From assembly GCA_964484935.1 (NCBI GenBank), contig CAZAFW010000010.1, forward strand, positions 1-53,448: 53,448 nucleotides of DNA, written 5' to 3'. Shown piece by piece: positions 31,742 to 40,624 of this stretch. Made by a program: the position numbers and the translations under genes. Position 1 is the stretch's first letter, and every line of letters starts with the position of its first letter. The notes beneath the pieces are model-generated. The model worked only from the letters and a program-made list of their open reading frames with translations, was not told the DNA's origin and ran no database searches. This DNA is from BM714 sp964484935. Lineage in GTDB: Bacteria > Bacillota > Clostridia > Peptostreptococcales > BM714.

Positions 31742-32206
31742 TTACTCAAACCCGATAAATCCGTTTTTTCTCATCCCCTCGTACACCACAATAGCTACCG
31801 AATTTGAAAGATTCAAGGACCTGGCTCCCTCGACGGCTTTCATGGGGATTCTATATCGATTTTTTAAATAAATTTCATGAAGCTTATCCGGCAAGCCGGA
31901 ACTTTCCCGTCCGAATAAAATGAATGTTTCAGTTTCAAACGGTATTTGGTCATAGTTTTTTTCGCCCTTTGTTGTTATAAGGCAGATGTTTGCGTTCCCG
32001 TACTTACTAAGAAAATCTTCAAGGGATTCATGTATTTCTTTTGATAAAAGAGGCCAATAATCCAAACCTGCCCTTTTCACTGTCTTGTCGTCCAAATTGA
32101 AACCGCAAGGCTTTATTATATGGAGCCTGTTTCCTGTAACTGCGCATGTTCGCGCAATATTGCCCGTATTCTGTGGAATGTCCGGCTGATATAAAACAAT
32201 GTTCAT
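31742..32206 (-). CDS. trmL: tRNA (cytidine(34)-2'-O)-methyltransferase
   Basis: 154 residues, SPOUT class with the trefoil-knot fold. It methylates the ribose of the wobble base in tRNA-Leu isoacceptors. Motifs: LYQPDIPQNTGNIARTC at the N-terminus, LFGRESSGLPD (SAM loop) and the C-terminal knot segment SLNLSNSVAIVVYE. It is 19 bases after the Na/Pi transporter gene. No terminator is obvious between it and the grd promoter. Confidence 0.93.
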   Translation of the reverse strand: MNIVLYQPDIPQNTGNIARTCAVTGNRLHIIKPCGFNLDDKTVKRAGLDYWPLLSKEIHESLEDFLSKYGNANICLITTKGEKNYDQIPFETETFILFGRESSGLPDKLHEIYLKNRYRIPMKAVEGARSLNLSNSVAIVVYEGMRKNGFIGFE

Positions 32207-32225
32207 TTATAATCCTTTCTTTTCC

Positions 32226-33872
32226 CTACGCCCTTTTAAAATAGTGAAGCCTGCCTGCATCTATTACAGACCATGCAATATTAGATGCGTGGTCTCCCAT
32301 TCTTTCCAAATTGCTGATAGCGTCCAAGAATATTACTCCTGCGCTCGTTATGCACATCCCTTGGTTCAATCTGTCGATGTGGCTTTTTCTGAGTTCTTTT
32401 TCCATACGGTCAATTTCATCCTCTCTTTGGATTACTCTTTCCGCCAAATCCATTTCCCCGGTCTTCATTGCCGTCATGGACTGCATAAATGATTTCATTA
32501 CCCTGTCGGACATGAATTGCAGTTCTTCTTTCGCCTTGTCAGAAAAATCCAATCGGCTCTCAATGCAAACTTCCGCAAGCTCGGCAATGTTTTCCGCATG
32601 GTCGCCAATTCTTTCTATATCATTTATTGTATTGAAAAGTCCTGTGATTATTTCGCGTTGAATGTTGGAAACTTCCCGGTTGGACAGTTTTACGAGATAT
32701 GCCGATATGGCCCTTTCCAATTCATTGATTTTTTTCTCTATCCTGAAAGTATTTTCAATGCTTTTCGTGTTTTGATTTATAAGCGAATCAATAGAATTTT
32801 CATATGAGTACCTGGTGAGATTGCTCATATGCAGAACTTCTTTTATGACCTGTATTAAAGCAATTGAAGGTGTTTCGAGGATACGGTCGTCAAGATATTT
32901 AATTCCTTCAATCTCTTTTTCTTCATCCTCGTGATATGGAATGATTTTCTGGGCTATACTTACCAACAAGGCTGAGAAAGGCAATAATATAACTGTATTT
33001 GTGATATTAAAGAATGTATGCGCATTCGCCAATTGCCTAGCCGAATTTCCGGGCGATATTTTCACTACCGCGGCTATGGTTGGGCCGGTGAAAAAAATCA
33101 CGAAAACAGCTGTCCCAATAACATTGAACATAAGATGCACAAGTGCCGCTCTTTTGGCTGTTTTATTGGCTCCTACACTTGAAAGCATTGCTGTTACGCA
33201 TGTGCCTATGTTAGTGCCAAGCAAAATCGGAAAAGCCGACTCTATAGGTAAAAGCCCTTCACTTGCCAAGGCAATCAGAATACCTGTAGTGGCACTCGAG
33301 CTTTGAACTATCGCAGTTATTGCAAAGCCTGTGAATATGGCAAAAACTATGCTAAGCAAGTTCTTGTCCCCAAAGCTCAACAGCATGCTCCTAAATCCCT
33401 CATAATCCCTTAATGGCTTTACAGCATCTTTCATGAAATCCATTCCTATGAAGAGGATTCCGAATCCTATAAATATCTCCGCAATGTTTTTTATTCTCCT
33501 GTTTTTTGCGAAAATCCATATCATTACTCCTATCCCTATCGCAAGTGGCGCTATGTAAGACAAATCAATGGAAACAATCTGAGCCGTCACCGTTGTACCT
33601 ATGTTCGCACCCATTATGATTCCAACCGCTTGAGTAAGACTCATTATTCCTGCGTTTACAAAACCTACCACCATAACAGTAGTTGCGCTTGAGCTTTGCA
33701 CTATCGCAGTCACAAAAGCACCTACCAACACAGCCATGAATTTATTGTTCGTCAGTATCTCTATGATTTTTTTCATTCTGTCGCCTGCAGTTTTTTCCAA
33801 TCCTGTACCCATGACATTCATTCCATACAGAAAAAGTCCAAGACCGCCAATTAGTCCAATAATTATTTCCAT
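32226..33872 (-). CDS. Na+/phosphate cotransporter family protein with PhoU domain
   Basis: 548 residues. The N-terminal membrane part (about 1-305) has two copies of the family repeat with QSSSATT (about residues 59-65 and again near 190) and GTNIGT/GANIGT, the Na+/Pi site. The C-terminal half (about 340-545) is helical and PhoU-like (ERIGDHAENIAE, ERMGDHASNIAW), which suggests phosphate-dependent control. It would import phosphate, or export it, across the cell membrane with sodium; a sodium gradient would fit the predicted Na+-PPase. It lies 15 bases after uppP. Confidence 0.9.
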   Translation of the reverse strand: MEIIIGLIGGLGLFLYGMNVMGTGLEKTAGDRMKKIIEILTNNKFMAVLVGAFVTAIVQSSSATTVMVVGFVNAGIMSLTQAVGIIMGANIGTTVTAQIVSIDLSYIAPLAIGIGVMIWIFAKNRRIKNIAEIFIGFGILFIGMDFMKDAVKPLRDYEGFRSMLLSFGDKNLLSIVFAIFTGFAITAIVQSSSATTGILIALASEGLLPIESAFPILLGTNIGTCVTAMLSSVGANKTAKRAALVHLMFNVIGTAVFVIFFTGPTIAAVVKISPGNSARQLANAHTFFNITNTVILLPFSALLVSIAQKIIPYHEDEEKEIEGIKYLDDRILETPSIALIQVIKEVLHMSNLTRYSYENSIDSLINQNTKSIENTFRIEKKINELERAISAYLVKLSNREVSNIQREIITGLFNTINDIERIGDHAENIAELAEVCIESRLDFSDKAKEELQFMSDRVMKSFMQSMTAMKTGEMDLAERVIQREDEIDRMEKELRKSHIDRLNQGMCITSAGVIFLDAISNLERMGDHASNIAWSVIDAGRLHYFKRA

Positions 33873-33887
33873 CTTATCCTCCTAAGA

Positions 33888-34673
33888 TCATTTGAAAATG
33901 TACAAAACCAATACCCCCAAAACAATTCTATAATATGCGAACAAATTGAAGCTGTGTTTCTTTATATAATTCATGAACGCCGCAATCACAATATAAGCGA
34001 CAATAAAGGATACGACCGTCCCTACCGCAAGTATCCCCCATTCCCCTCCGTTTATATTCAAACCGCTTTTCGCCATTTTGTAGAAGGATGCACCAAATAA
34101 AGTCGGGACTGCAAGAAAAAACGAAAATTCCGCCGCAAGCTTTCTACTAAAACCAATACCCAACCCCCCCACTATCGTTGATGCGGACCTCGACATCCCG
34201 GGAACCAAAGCCAAGCATTGGACAACCCCTACAAAGAACGCCTGCAAATAAGTCAATTCCTCTTCAACTTCAACTTTAACAACATGATTCCTGTTTTCAA
34301 AATAAAGAAGCAGAAACGCTCCCATAATCAAAGCCAAGGCTACAGTAGTCGTATTGAAAAGATACTTGTCGATAATATCCTCAAAAAGAACCCCAAGAAT
34401 CACTGCGGGAATGACGCCCGTCAACACTTTTGACCATAGTCTTACCTTTCGATTGAAATCTTCCCTGTTTCTAAAGTTAGGAATCAATTTTTCCCTGAAG
34501 TACAAGACTACAGCGAATATTGCCCCAACTTGAATTACAACAGCAAATGTGTTTGCAAAAGGTCCTTCGAAATCAAGGAATCTATTTGTTATAATCAAGT
34601 GGCCTGTTGAAGATATTGGTAAAAATTCTGTCAATCCTTCTATTATGCCCAGTATTATTGCTTTTAAAATCAT
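33888..34673 (-). CDS. uppP: Undecaprenyl-diphosphatase
   Basis: 261 residues, polytopic (about seven helices), BacA family. It dephosphorylates undecaprenyl pyrophosphate to recycle the lipid carrier for cell-wall synthesis and can give bacitracin resistance. The two conserved motifs are complete: EGLTEFLPISSTGHL near the N-terminus and PGMSRSASTI in the middle. The ATG follows CGGAGGTAAC. A strong promoter lies at 34716-34744, so it starts a unit with the Na/Pi transporter and trmL. Confidence 0.95.
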   Translation of the reverse strand: MILKAIILGIIEGLTEFLPISSTGHLIITNRFLDFEGPFANTFAVVIQVGAIFAVVLYFREKLIPNFRNREDFNRKVRLWSKVLTGVIPAVILGVLFEDIIDKYLFNTTTVALALIMGAFLLLYFENRNHVVKVEVEEELTYLQAFFVGVVQCLALVPGMSRSASTIVGGLGIGFSRKLAAEFSFFLAVPTLFGASFYKMAKSGLNINGGEWGILAVGTVVSFIVAYIVIAAFMNYIKKHSFNLFAYYRIVLGVLVLYIFK

Positions 34674-34715
34674 TGTTACCTCCGTTTAAATAATAATCAT
34701 CCACACACAATCCCT

Positions 34716-34744
34716 ATTATATATTCAAGCTACTTTCCATTCAA
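34716..34744 (-). promoter_or_regulatory. Sigma-A promoter of uppP
   Basis: -35 TTGAAT (34739-34744), 17-bp spacer, -10 TATAAT (34716-34721) on the minus strand. The -35 lies inside the end of nth. Confidence 0.7.
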
Positions 34745-35395
34745 CTGATTATTGAAATAACGGCACTCTTTATTTATTGGGCATATGTCGCACTTCGGCT
34801 TCCTTGCAGTGCATATCTTCCGTCCATGGCTTATGAGCCACAAATGCGCATCACCCCAATCCTTTTCTTCTATAATTTCCATAAGCTGCAACTCTGTCTT
34901 TTGTGGAGTGTCGGAAGAGGCAATCCCTATCCGGTTTGAAACTCTTTGGACATGCGTATCCACTGCCATCGCCGGCTTACCAAAAGCATGGCTTAAAACT
35001 ACATTTGCAGTCTTTCTTCCCACACCAGGGAATTTCATGAGTTCACTGCGTGTATTCGGCACATTCCCGCCATGATCTGAAATAAGCAAATTGCATGTTC
35101 CTAGGATGTTCTTAGCTTTCATTCTATACAAACCGCAGCTTTTAATTATATCAGACAATTCCAATTCACTCATAAGCAAAATTTCCTGTGGCGTCCGCGC
35201 TTTCTTAAAAAGAACCTTTGTAACTATGTTTACCCTTGCATCGGTGCACTGCGCCGAAAGAATTGTTGAAATCAACAACTCAAACGGATTTTTATAATTC
35301 AATCCTGGTTTTGCATCATTGTAAACATCTCTTAATTTTTCAACCACTCTTTTTATTTCCTTAGAATCCATATCTTCATAAAGTTTTTCCACCAT
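34730..35395 (-). CDS. nth: Endonuclease III (DNA glycosylase/AP lyase)
   Basis: 221 residues. It removes oxidised pyrimidines from DNA. The helix-hairpin-helix has the catalytic Lys in FPGVGRKTANVV, the catalytic Asp is in AVDTHVQR, and the C-terminal [4Fe-4S] cluster has the spacing Cx6Cx2Cx5C. The start overlaps the stop of the DUF503 gene by one base (TAATG), so the two are translationally coupled. Confidence 0.96.
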   Translation of the reverse strand: MVEKLYEDMDSKEIKRVVEKLRDVYNDAKPGLNYKNPFELLISTILSAQCTDARVNIVTKVLFKKARTPQEILLMSELELSDIIKSCGLYRMKAKNILGTCNLLISDHGGNVPNTRSELMKFPGVGRKTANVVLSHAFGKPAMAVDTHVQRVSNRIGIASSDTPQKTELQLMEIIEEKDWGDAHLWLISHGRKICTARKPKCDICPINKECRYFNNQLNGK

Positions 35396-35682
35396 TAGTA
35401 TATTTCCTTATCAAAATTTATTATTTCTATGTCCGGCTGTCCAAAATATTCCATGTCGTTTATAATGTTGTCAATTTGACTGTCCAAATGGCTTCTTTCT
35501 GTAGAAACAACCGTGAATCCTATTTCAGCCCTGTCTGAAATATCCTGTTTGCCAACTTCCGCGATTGCAACATTGAAATTTTTCTTGATTCTGTTTATAA
35601 GTTTCTTTATTATGCTTCTTTTATTTTTTAGCGTCTTCACGCCTTTCAGCCTCATATCTACAAGACAACTTCCAATCAACAT
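35395..35682 (-). CDS. DUF503 (YlxP-like) small protein
   Basis: 95 residues. It fits the DUF503/YlxP family: LIGSCLVDMRLKGVKTLKNKRS at the N-terminus (with the conserved SLKxKR-like basic motif), a central EVGKQD and the late AEIGFTVVS. Homologues are known in many Firmicutes, often near rbfA/infB; the function is not known. I use the ATG at 35682, five bases after AGGGTGG, instead of the GTG at 35691. An AT-rich stretch with TATAAT at about 35710-35715 may be its promoter. Confidence 0.85.
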   Translation of the reverse strand: MLIGSCLVDMRLKGVKTLKNKRSIIKKLINRIKKNFNVAIAEVGKQDISDRAEIGFTVVSTERSHLDSQIDNIINDMEYFGQPDIEIINFDKEIY

Positions 35683-35720
35683 TACAACCACCCTATTTAA
35701 TAATATATTATAGAGAATAT

Positions 35721-35756
35721 AAAAAAAAGAAGCATTTATGAAAACTGCTTCTTTTT
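35721..35756 (-). terminator. Bidirectional terminator after the tetR gene
   Basis: Arms AAAAAGAAGCA/TGCTTCTTTTT around an 11-base loop; on the minus strand it is followed by a T-run. The tetR stop codon lies in the loop. Confidence 0.85.
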
Positions 35757-36329
35757 AAAACCGTGGTCGAGAATTTTTAATGTGTTTCTCGTATCGTCAA
35801 TCGAAAATTCATTCGATCCATGGTAAAAATTCTTGAATTGTACTTGATTCAATGACCCCAATAAAATGGACGCTGCCAAATCAACATCCAAATCATCGCA
35901 GTATATGCCTTCATCAACTGCATTTTTAATAATTTTGCTGTACAGTCCTATCTTAATTTCTCTTATCCTGTAAATGAATTTCTTGAAATCCATTTGCACA
36001 CTGGCAGATTCCCTCATGAAAGCGAATGCAAAGTTGTCATATTTTTTTTTTGTTCCGCACTCGACTTTTAAAATTCCAAGAATTTTTTCCTCTACATTTT
36101 TCCCTTCTTGAACAGCATTGTTTATTCTGTCAAAATATATATTTATCGCATGTTCAAGCGATTCCTTGAAAAGTTCTTCCTTGTTGGAGAAATATTCGTA
36201 AAGTGTTCCTTTTCCTACACCGGCAATTTTTGCAATGTTTTCCATTCTCGTATCGTGATATCCATTTTTCGAAAAAGCGTTAAGTGCCGCCTTTAGAATC
36301 GTTTCCCTCTTGACATTCTTATTCACCAC
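35736..36329 (-). CDS. TetR-family repressor of the efflux operon
   Basis: 197 residues. The N-terminal helix-turn-helix (about 8-55) reads ILKAALNAFSKNGYHDTRMENIAKIAGVGKGTLYEYFSNKEELF in pattern, typical TetR; the C-terminal helices form the ligand pocket. It is the last gene of the efflux operon, overlapping the RND gene by 11 bases, and probably starts at GTG (36329 or 36326) after AAGGAGG. It most likely binds the palindrome at the operon promoter (40520-40534) and is released by a pump substrate, an autoregulated arrangement. Confidence 0.9.
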   Translation of the reverse strand: MVNKNVKRETILKAALNAFSKNGYHDTRMENIAKIAGVGKGTLYEYFSNKEELFKESLEHAINIYFDRINNAVQEGKNVEEKILGILKVECGTKKKYDNFAFAFMRESASVQMDFKKFIYRIREIKIGLYSKIIKNAVDEGIYCDDLDVDLAASILLGSLNQVQFKNFYHGSNEFSIDDTRNTLKILDHGFKKKQFS

Positions 36330-39300
36330 AAGGTTCCTCCTTGTGTTTATTTCTTTTGAGCCATTTTTTCGTGCGCGTTGAAAGACCGTCCATTACAAGA
36401 TACATCACCGGAATGAGCACAAGTGTCAAAAGTGTTGAAAGAAGCAAACCCCCTATTACAACTGTTGCCAATGGAGATTGTATCTCCGCACCTTCTCCTG
36501 TGCCTAAAGCTATGGGCATCAGAGCCAAAATTGTTGTCAGTGATGTCATTAGTATTGGCCTAAGCCTTGTAGGCCCTGCCATCAAAATAGCTTCAATCGC
36601 GTCGTGGCCCTTTCTTCTCAGTATATTGACATAGTCGATAAGGACTATGGCGTTGTTGACCACTATTCCGGCCAACATAAGAATTCCGATTACGGACGGC
36701 ACACTTAGGGTTCTACCCGTCAGAAACAATCCAAAAGCCCCGCCGGAAAATGCTAGCGGCACCGTGAACATTATAATGAAAGGATAAAGCAGGGACTCGA
36801 ATTGCGAAGCAAGAATCATATAAACCAGGAAAACAGCCAATATGAGCGCGAGGAAAAGGCTCTTGAATGATTCGACAAGTTCCTCGTTTTCGCCGCCTAT
36901 TTCAAAGCTGTATCCGTCTTCCAGATAATAATCGTCAGTTTGGGCTTCAATATCAGAAACAATGCCTGCCAAATCCCTTCCAATTATATCGGAAGTTACG
37001 GTGACCGTTCTAACCTGTCCAACCCTGCTGATACTGACCGGTCCCTTAGTTTCATAAATATCTGCAATCTGTTCAAGCGGAACACTTATACCCATGGGGC
37101 TTTTTATTTGCAAATATTTGAAATTGTTAATATCGTCCTTCAAATAATCAACAGCTTGAATCATTACATCAATTTCATTTCCGCCGACTTTGTATTTTGT
37201 GGAGCTGACTCCGGATAAATTATCTCTCACTGTCTGTGCTATCTGGTAAGATGAAATGCCGTATTGTGAAGCGATATTCCGTTTTATCTTGACCTGTATT
37301 TCCGGCAATCCTTCATCGAAGCTTGATGAAACTTCCCTCGTGCCTTTCACAGAGTTCAATATGTCAATAAAATCCTGTGAAATTCCCTTGAGAACATCCA
37401 ACTCATCACCCTGTATTCTTATGCTTATGGGTGTTGATCCCATTCCAGGACCACCTGCTTGATTTGAAACCGCCTGGACTTGAATATCCGCTCCCGGAAT
37501 ATCCGAAAGCCTTTTCCTTATGTCGTCAGCGACATACTTGCTGCTTCTTTCTCTTTCCGCCAAACTTACAAGAGCCAAATCAAGCGATGCTGCATTGCTT
37601 TGGCTTCCGCTTGAAATGAAAGAATTGCCCCCGCCAATTGAAGCGAAAACCGTTTTGATTTCCGGGATATCTTTTATAATTTCTTCGATTTCATCAACAT
37701 AGTTTTTAGTTTTTTCAAGTTTTGCTCCAGTCGGAAGTTCAACACTTATGCTTATTCTCCCCTCATCCGTGCTTGGAAGGAATTCCGCCCCTACTTGCGC
37801 TACAGCAATAATGGAACTTATGAAAATAACCAATGCAACCGCAATCGTCAAAAGTTTGTGCCCTATTGCTTTTTTAAGAAGTGTCTTGTAGTTATCCTCT
37901 AAAGCTGAAAAAGTATTGTCAAAAATTTTAAAAATCTTTGTCCTGCCCTTTACTTTTCTTTTTTCTGAACATGTGACCCTGAGTATCTTCGATGACAGCA
38001 TAGGCACTACCGTCAAGGCAATCACCAAAGAGCTAAGCAAGGCAAAAGTTATTGTAAGAGCCAATTCCCTGAATATGATTGAAGTTATTCCTTCAACAAA
38101 AACTATAGGCAGAAAAACAGCAACAGTCGTCAATGTAGATGCTATTACAGCCATTCCAACTTCGCCGGCCCCTTCTTTTGCCGCCTCTATTCTTGAGTAT
38201 CCTGCCTGCCTGAACCGATAGATGTTTTCCAAAACCACTATCGAGTTGTCAACCAGCATTCCCATTCCTAGAGCCAGTCCTCCTAGTGTCATCAGATTCA
38301 AGGTTATTCCCGAAAAGAATATGAGTGAGAATGTCGCAATTATAGAAACAGGTATTGATATTCCTATTATAAATGTGGATCTAATATTTCTGAGGAAAAG
38401 GTAAAGCACCAATATGGCGAGAGCTCCTCCGACAAGACCGCTTTTCGATACATTTTGTATGGATTTTTTTATATATGTCGATTGGTCGAAAACGTTTTCT
38501 ATTTGGATTCTGTCCACTTCTTTTTCAAGCTTGGCAAGTTCGGAATTTACTTTGTCTGCAACATCAACAGTATTGTATCCCGACTGCTTGAATACATTTA
38601 TGCTAACGCTTTGCTTTCCGTCAAGCTCATTTATTCTGGCTATTTCTTTTGGAATCAATGATACTTCGGCTATATCGCTTAATTGTATTTTGCCTCCATT
38701 TGCCAATAAAATCGGGGTGTCGGAGATTTCCTTTACAGACTCGAACTCCCCAATCGAACGGACCAGCAAATTTTTATCGCCTTTATTTACAGATCCTCCG
38801 GGAAGATTGAGATTCTCCATTTTCAGGCTGTTGGAAATTCCAGTCATGCTCAATCCGTATTTGTCGAGTTCCAAAGGATTTACCAAAACCCTGACCATGT
38901 CCTCATAGCCACCAGATATATCGACTGATGCGACTCCTTCAATCCTCTCAATGCGGCTCTTGAGTTTGTTTTCCGCTATGTCCTGAATTTCCTCTATTCC
39001 CCTGTCGCTGCTGAGTCCGGAAATTATTATAGGCATGGCGTTTGGATCGATTTTGAACACAAAGGGGCTGCTCGCGTCAGAAGGCAGAAAATCCCTGATC
39101 AAGTCGAGCTTTTCCCTCATCTGCATTGTCCCCGCATCCATATCGGCGCCATAATCAAACTCCAAGACGACAACCGAGCTTCCTTCGCTCGAAGTAGAAC
39201 TTATTCTGTCAACATTGTTTACGGTCGCCATAGACTCCTCTATCGGCACGGTCACCAAAGATTCCATTTCCTGCGGACCGACTCCCGAGTAGTTTGTTAT

Positions 39301-39441
39301 TACAAGGGCAACAGGCACTTCAATATCAGGATACAAATCTATTGAAAGTTTGCTGAGGGAAACAAATCCCAAAGACACAACAATAAGCATCATCATTATT
39401 ACAGAGACCGGTCTTCTTACGGATAAATTCGATATTTTCAT
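36319..39441 (-). CDS. RND-family efflux transporter (AcrB/HAE1-like)
   Basis: 1040 residues with the duplicated RND plan: helix 1 near residue 10-30, a large outer domain, helices 2-6 (about 330-480), helix 7, a second outer domain and helices 8-12 (about 850-1020). GMLVDNSIVVLENI in helix 4 contains the Asp needed for proton-driven export. It works with the lipoprotein encoded upstream; Gram-positive cells have no outer-membrane channel partner, so export is across one membrane. The ATG at 39441 follows AGGGGTG. It starts one base after the adaptor gene stop codon region and runs into tetR. Confidence 0.93.
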   Translation of the reverse strand: MKISNLSVRRPVSVIMMMLIVVSLGFVSLSKLSIDLYPDIEVPVALVITNYSGVGPQEMESLVTVPIEESMATVNNVDRISSTSSEGSSVVVLEFDYGADMDAGTMQMREKLDLIRDFLPSDASSPFVFKIDPNAMPIIISGLSSDRGIEEIQDIAENKLKSRIERIEGVASVDISGGYEDMVRVLVNPLELDKYGLSMTGISNSLKMENLNLPGGSVNKGDKNLLVRSIGEFESVKEISDTPILLANGGKIQLSDIAEVSLIPKEIARINELDGKQSVSINVFKQSGYNTVDVADKVNSELAKLEKEVDRIQIENVFDQSTYIKKSIQNVSKSGLVGGALAILVLYLFLRNIRSTFIIGISIPVSIIATFSLIFFSGITLNLMTLGGLALGMGMLVDNSIVVLENIYRFRQAGYSRIEAAKEGAGEVGMAVIASTLTTVAVFLPIVFVEGITSIIFRELALTITFALLSSLVIALTVVPMLSSKILRVTCSEKRKVKGRTKIFKIFDNTFSALEDNYKTLLKKAIGHKLLTIAVALVIFISSIIAVAQVGAEFLPSTDEGRISISVELPTGAKLEKTKNYVDEIEEIIKDIPEIKTVFASIGGGNSFISSGSQSNAASLDLALVSLAERERSSKYVADDIRKRLSDIPGADIQVQAVSNQAGGPGMGSTPISIRIQGDELDVLKGISQDFIDILNSVKGTREVSSSFDEGLPEIQVKIKRNIASQYGISSYQIAQTVRDNLSGVSSTKYKVGGNEIDVMIQAVDYLKDDINNFKYLQIKSPMGISVPLEQIADIYETKGPVSISRVGQVRTVTVTSDIIGRDLAGIVSDIEAQTDDYYLEDGYSFEIGGENEELVESFKSLFLALILAVFLVYMILASQFESLLYPFIIMFTVPLAFSGGAFGLFLTGRTLSVPSVIGILMLAGIVVNNAIVLIDYVNILRRKGHDAIEAILMAGPTRLRPILMTSLTTILALMPIALGTGEGAEIQSPLATVVIGGLLLSTLLTLVLIPVMYLVMDGLSTRTKKWLKRNKHKEEPCGE

Positions 39442-39442
39442 C

Positions 39443-40495
39443 CTATTCACCCCTTATTATTCTGACAGAAGCCATGTCCTTTACAAATTCCTGACCGCTT
39501 ACAATCACGTCGTCATCTGCTTTGATTCCAGAAATAATTTCGATATATTCTCCATTGTCGACATCAACCTTTACCGTTTTATGGACAGCCTTGCCTTCTT
39601 CAACAATATATACAAAATACTCACTGCCTTCCTGAATAACAGCGTCAATTGGAAGCATCAATACATCCTTGCTCTCATCAATTACAAAATATATTTGTGC
39701 AATCATTCCGGGTTTGATCAAATCATTATAGTTGACAACCTGAATTTTCATTTTGTATAGATTTGTCAAGGCATTCGGCACCGGATTAACCAAACTTACT
39801 TTCGCATCAAGCTTCTCGTCTGATATTGCCGGAATCATCAACTGAACATTTTTCCCGACAAAAACCTTGTTTATCAATTTTTCCGTTATATCCGCTTCAA
39901 TCTGCAAAACACTTATATCTGTTATAACTGCTGAAGGCTGTCCTGAAACAGCAATACCGTTTTTCTCAATATTCAAAGCAGATACTACTCCAGATATTGG
40001 TGCTTTTACATAGGAATCGCTCATTTGATTTTGGAGAGCTTTTATCTGTGTGTTTGAAACCGACAATTGGGCCTGTTCATACTGCTGCCTCGAAACAGCT
40101 CCCTCCTCGTACAACTTTGAAATTCTGTCAAAATTATTTTTTGCGGTCTCGTATGCCAACAATGCATCCTTTATAGAAGAACTAAGTGTCCCATTGTCGA
40201 GAGTAAAAAGCAAATCCCCTTTTTCCACATAATCACCCAATTTAATATTCAGGCTCAAAACGTCCGCTGCTCCTGCAATTTTGGGTATGATTGAAATTTC
40301 ATTTTCAGCCTTCAATTGTCCTGAAATAACAACATCCTGCGATATGTTCCCCTTCATGGGATTTGAAACCACCACAGGGATTGATGTTTCCTGTATAAGG
40401 CCTTCTGTTTGCTGTTTTTCCCCGCCGCAAGCAGTCAGCAATGCAACTATTATAGTCAGAACAATTGCTCCTGATATCATTCTCTTGATTTTCAT
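39443..40495 (-). CDS. Efflux adaptor lipoprotein (membrane fusion protein)
   Basis: 350 residues. The N-terminus is a lipoprotein signal with LLTAC (Cys23). Then come the biotinyl-lipoyl-like half motifs (IIPKIAGAADVLSLNIKLGDYVEKGDLL and YVKAPISGVVSALN), an alpha-helical hairpin (about 105-150), a beta-barrel domain and a membrane-proximal domain. It is the periplasmic-adaptor type of HlyD/AcrA protein, anchored outside the membrane, and couples with the RND pump. It is the first gene of the operon and lies just after the promoter/operator. Confidence 0.92.
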   Translation of the reverse strand: MKIKRMISGAIVLTIIVALLTACGGEKQQTEGLIQETSIPVVVSNPMKGNISQDVVISGQLKAENEISIIPKIAGAADVLSLNIKLGDYVEKGDLLFTLDNGTLSSSIKDALLAYETAKNNFDRISKLYEEGAVSRQQYEQAQLSVSNTQIKALQNQMSDSYVKAPISGVVSALNIEKNGIAVSGQPSAVITDISVLQIEADITEKLINKVFVGKNVQLMIPAISDEKLDAKVSLVNPVPNALTNLYKMKIQVVNYNDLIKPGMIAQIYFVIDESKDVLMLPIDAVIQEGSEYFVYIVEEGKAVHKTVKVDVDNGEYIEIISGIKADDDVIVSGQEFVKDMASVRIIRGE

Positions 40496-40519
40496 TTCAT
40501 TTCCTCCGCATTTATTTCC

Positions 40520-40534
40520 GACCGACCGGTCAGT
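40520..40534 (-). promoter_or_regulatory. TetR-type operator of the efflux operon
   Basis: Palindrome with perfect core GACCGGTC in the extended frame ACYGACCGGTCRGT, lying about 7 bp downstream of the -10 box, over the transcription start. It is the typical size and placement of a TetR-family operator; the regulator is encoded at the end of the same operon. Confidence 0.75.
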
Positions 40535-40540
40535 ACCCTC

Positions 40541-40569
40541 ATATTATTCCATGTCTTTACTTTTGTCAA
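40541..40569 (-). promoter_or_regulatory. Sigma-A promoter of the efflux operon
   Basis: Consensus -35 TTGACA (40564-40569), 17-bp spacer, -10 TAATAT (40541-40546) on the minus strand. Confidence 0.85.
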
Positions 40570-40571
40570 TC

Positions 40572-40594
40572 AAAAAGACACCTTTTCAGGTGTC
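40572..40594 (-). terminator. Terminator of kbl
   Basis: Arms GACACCT/AGGTGTC with a 4-base loop followed by TTTTT on the minus strand, 31 bases after the kbl stop. It ends three bases before the efflux -35 box. Confidence 0.85.
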
Positions 40595-40624
40595 CTTTTA
40601 TCCATGCCATGTTCATCGTCTCTT

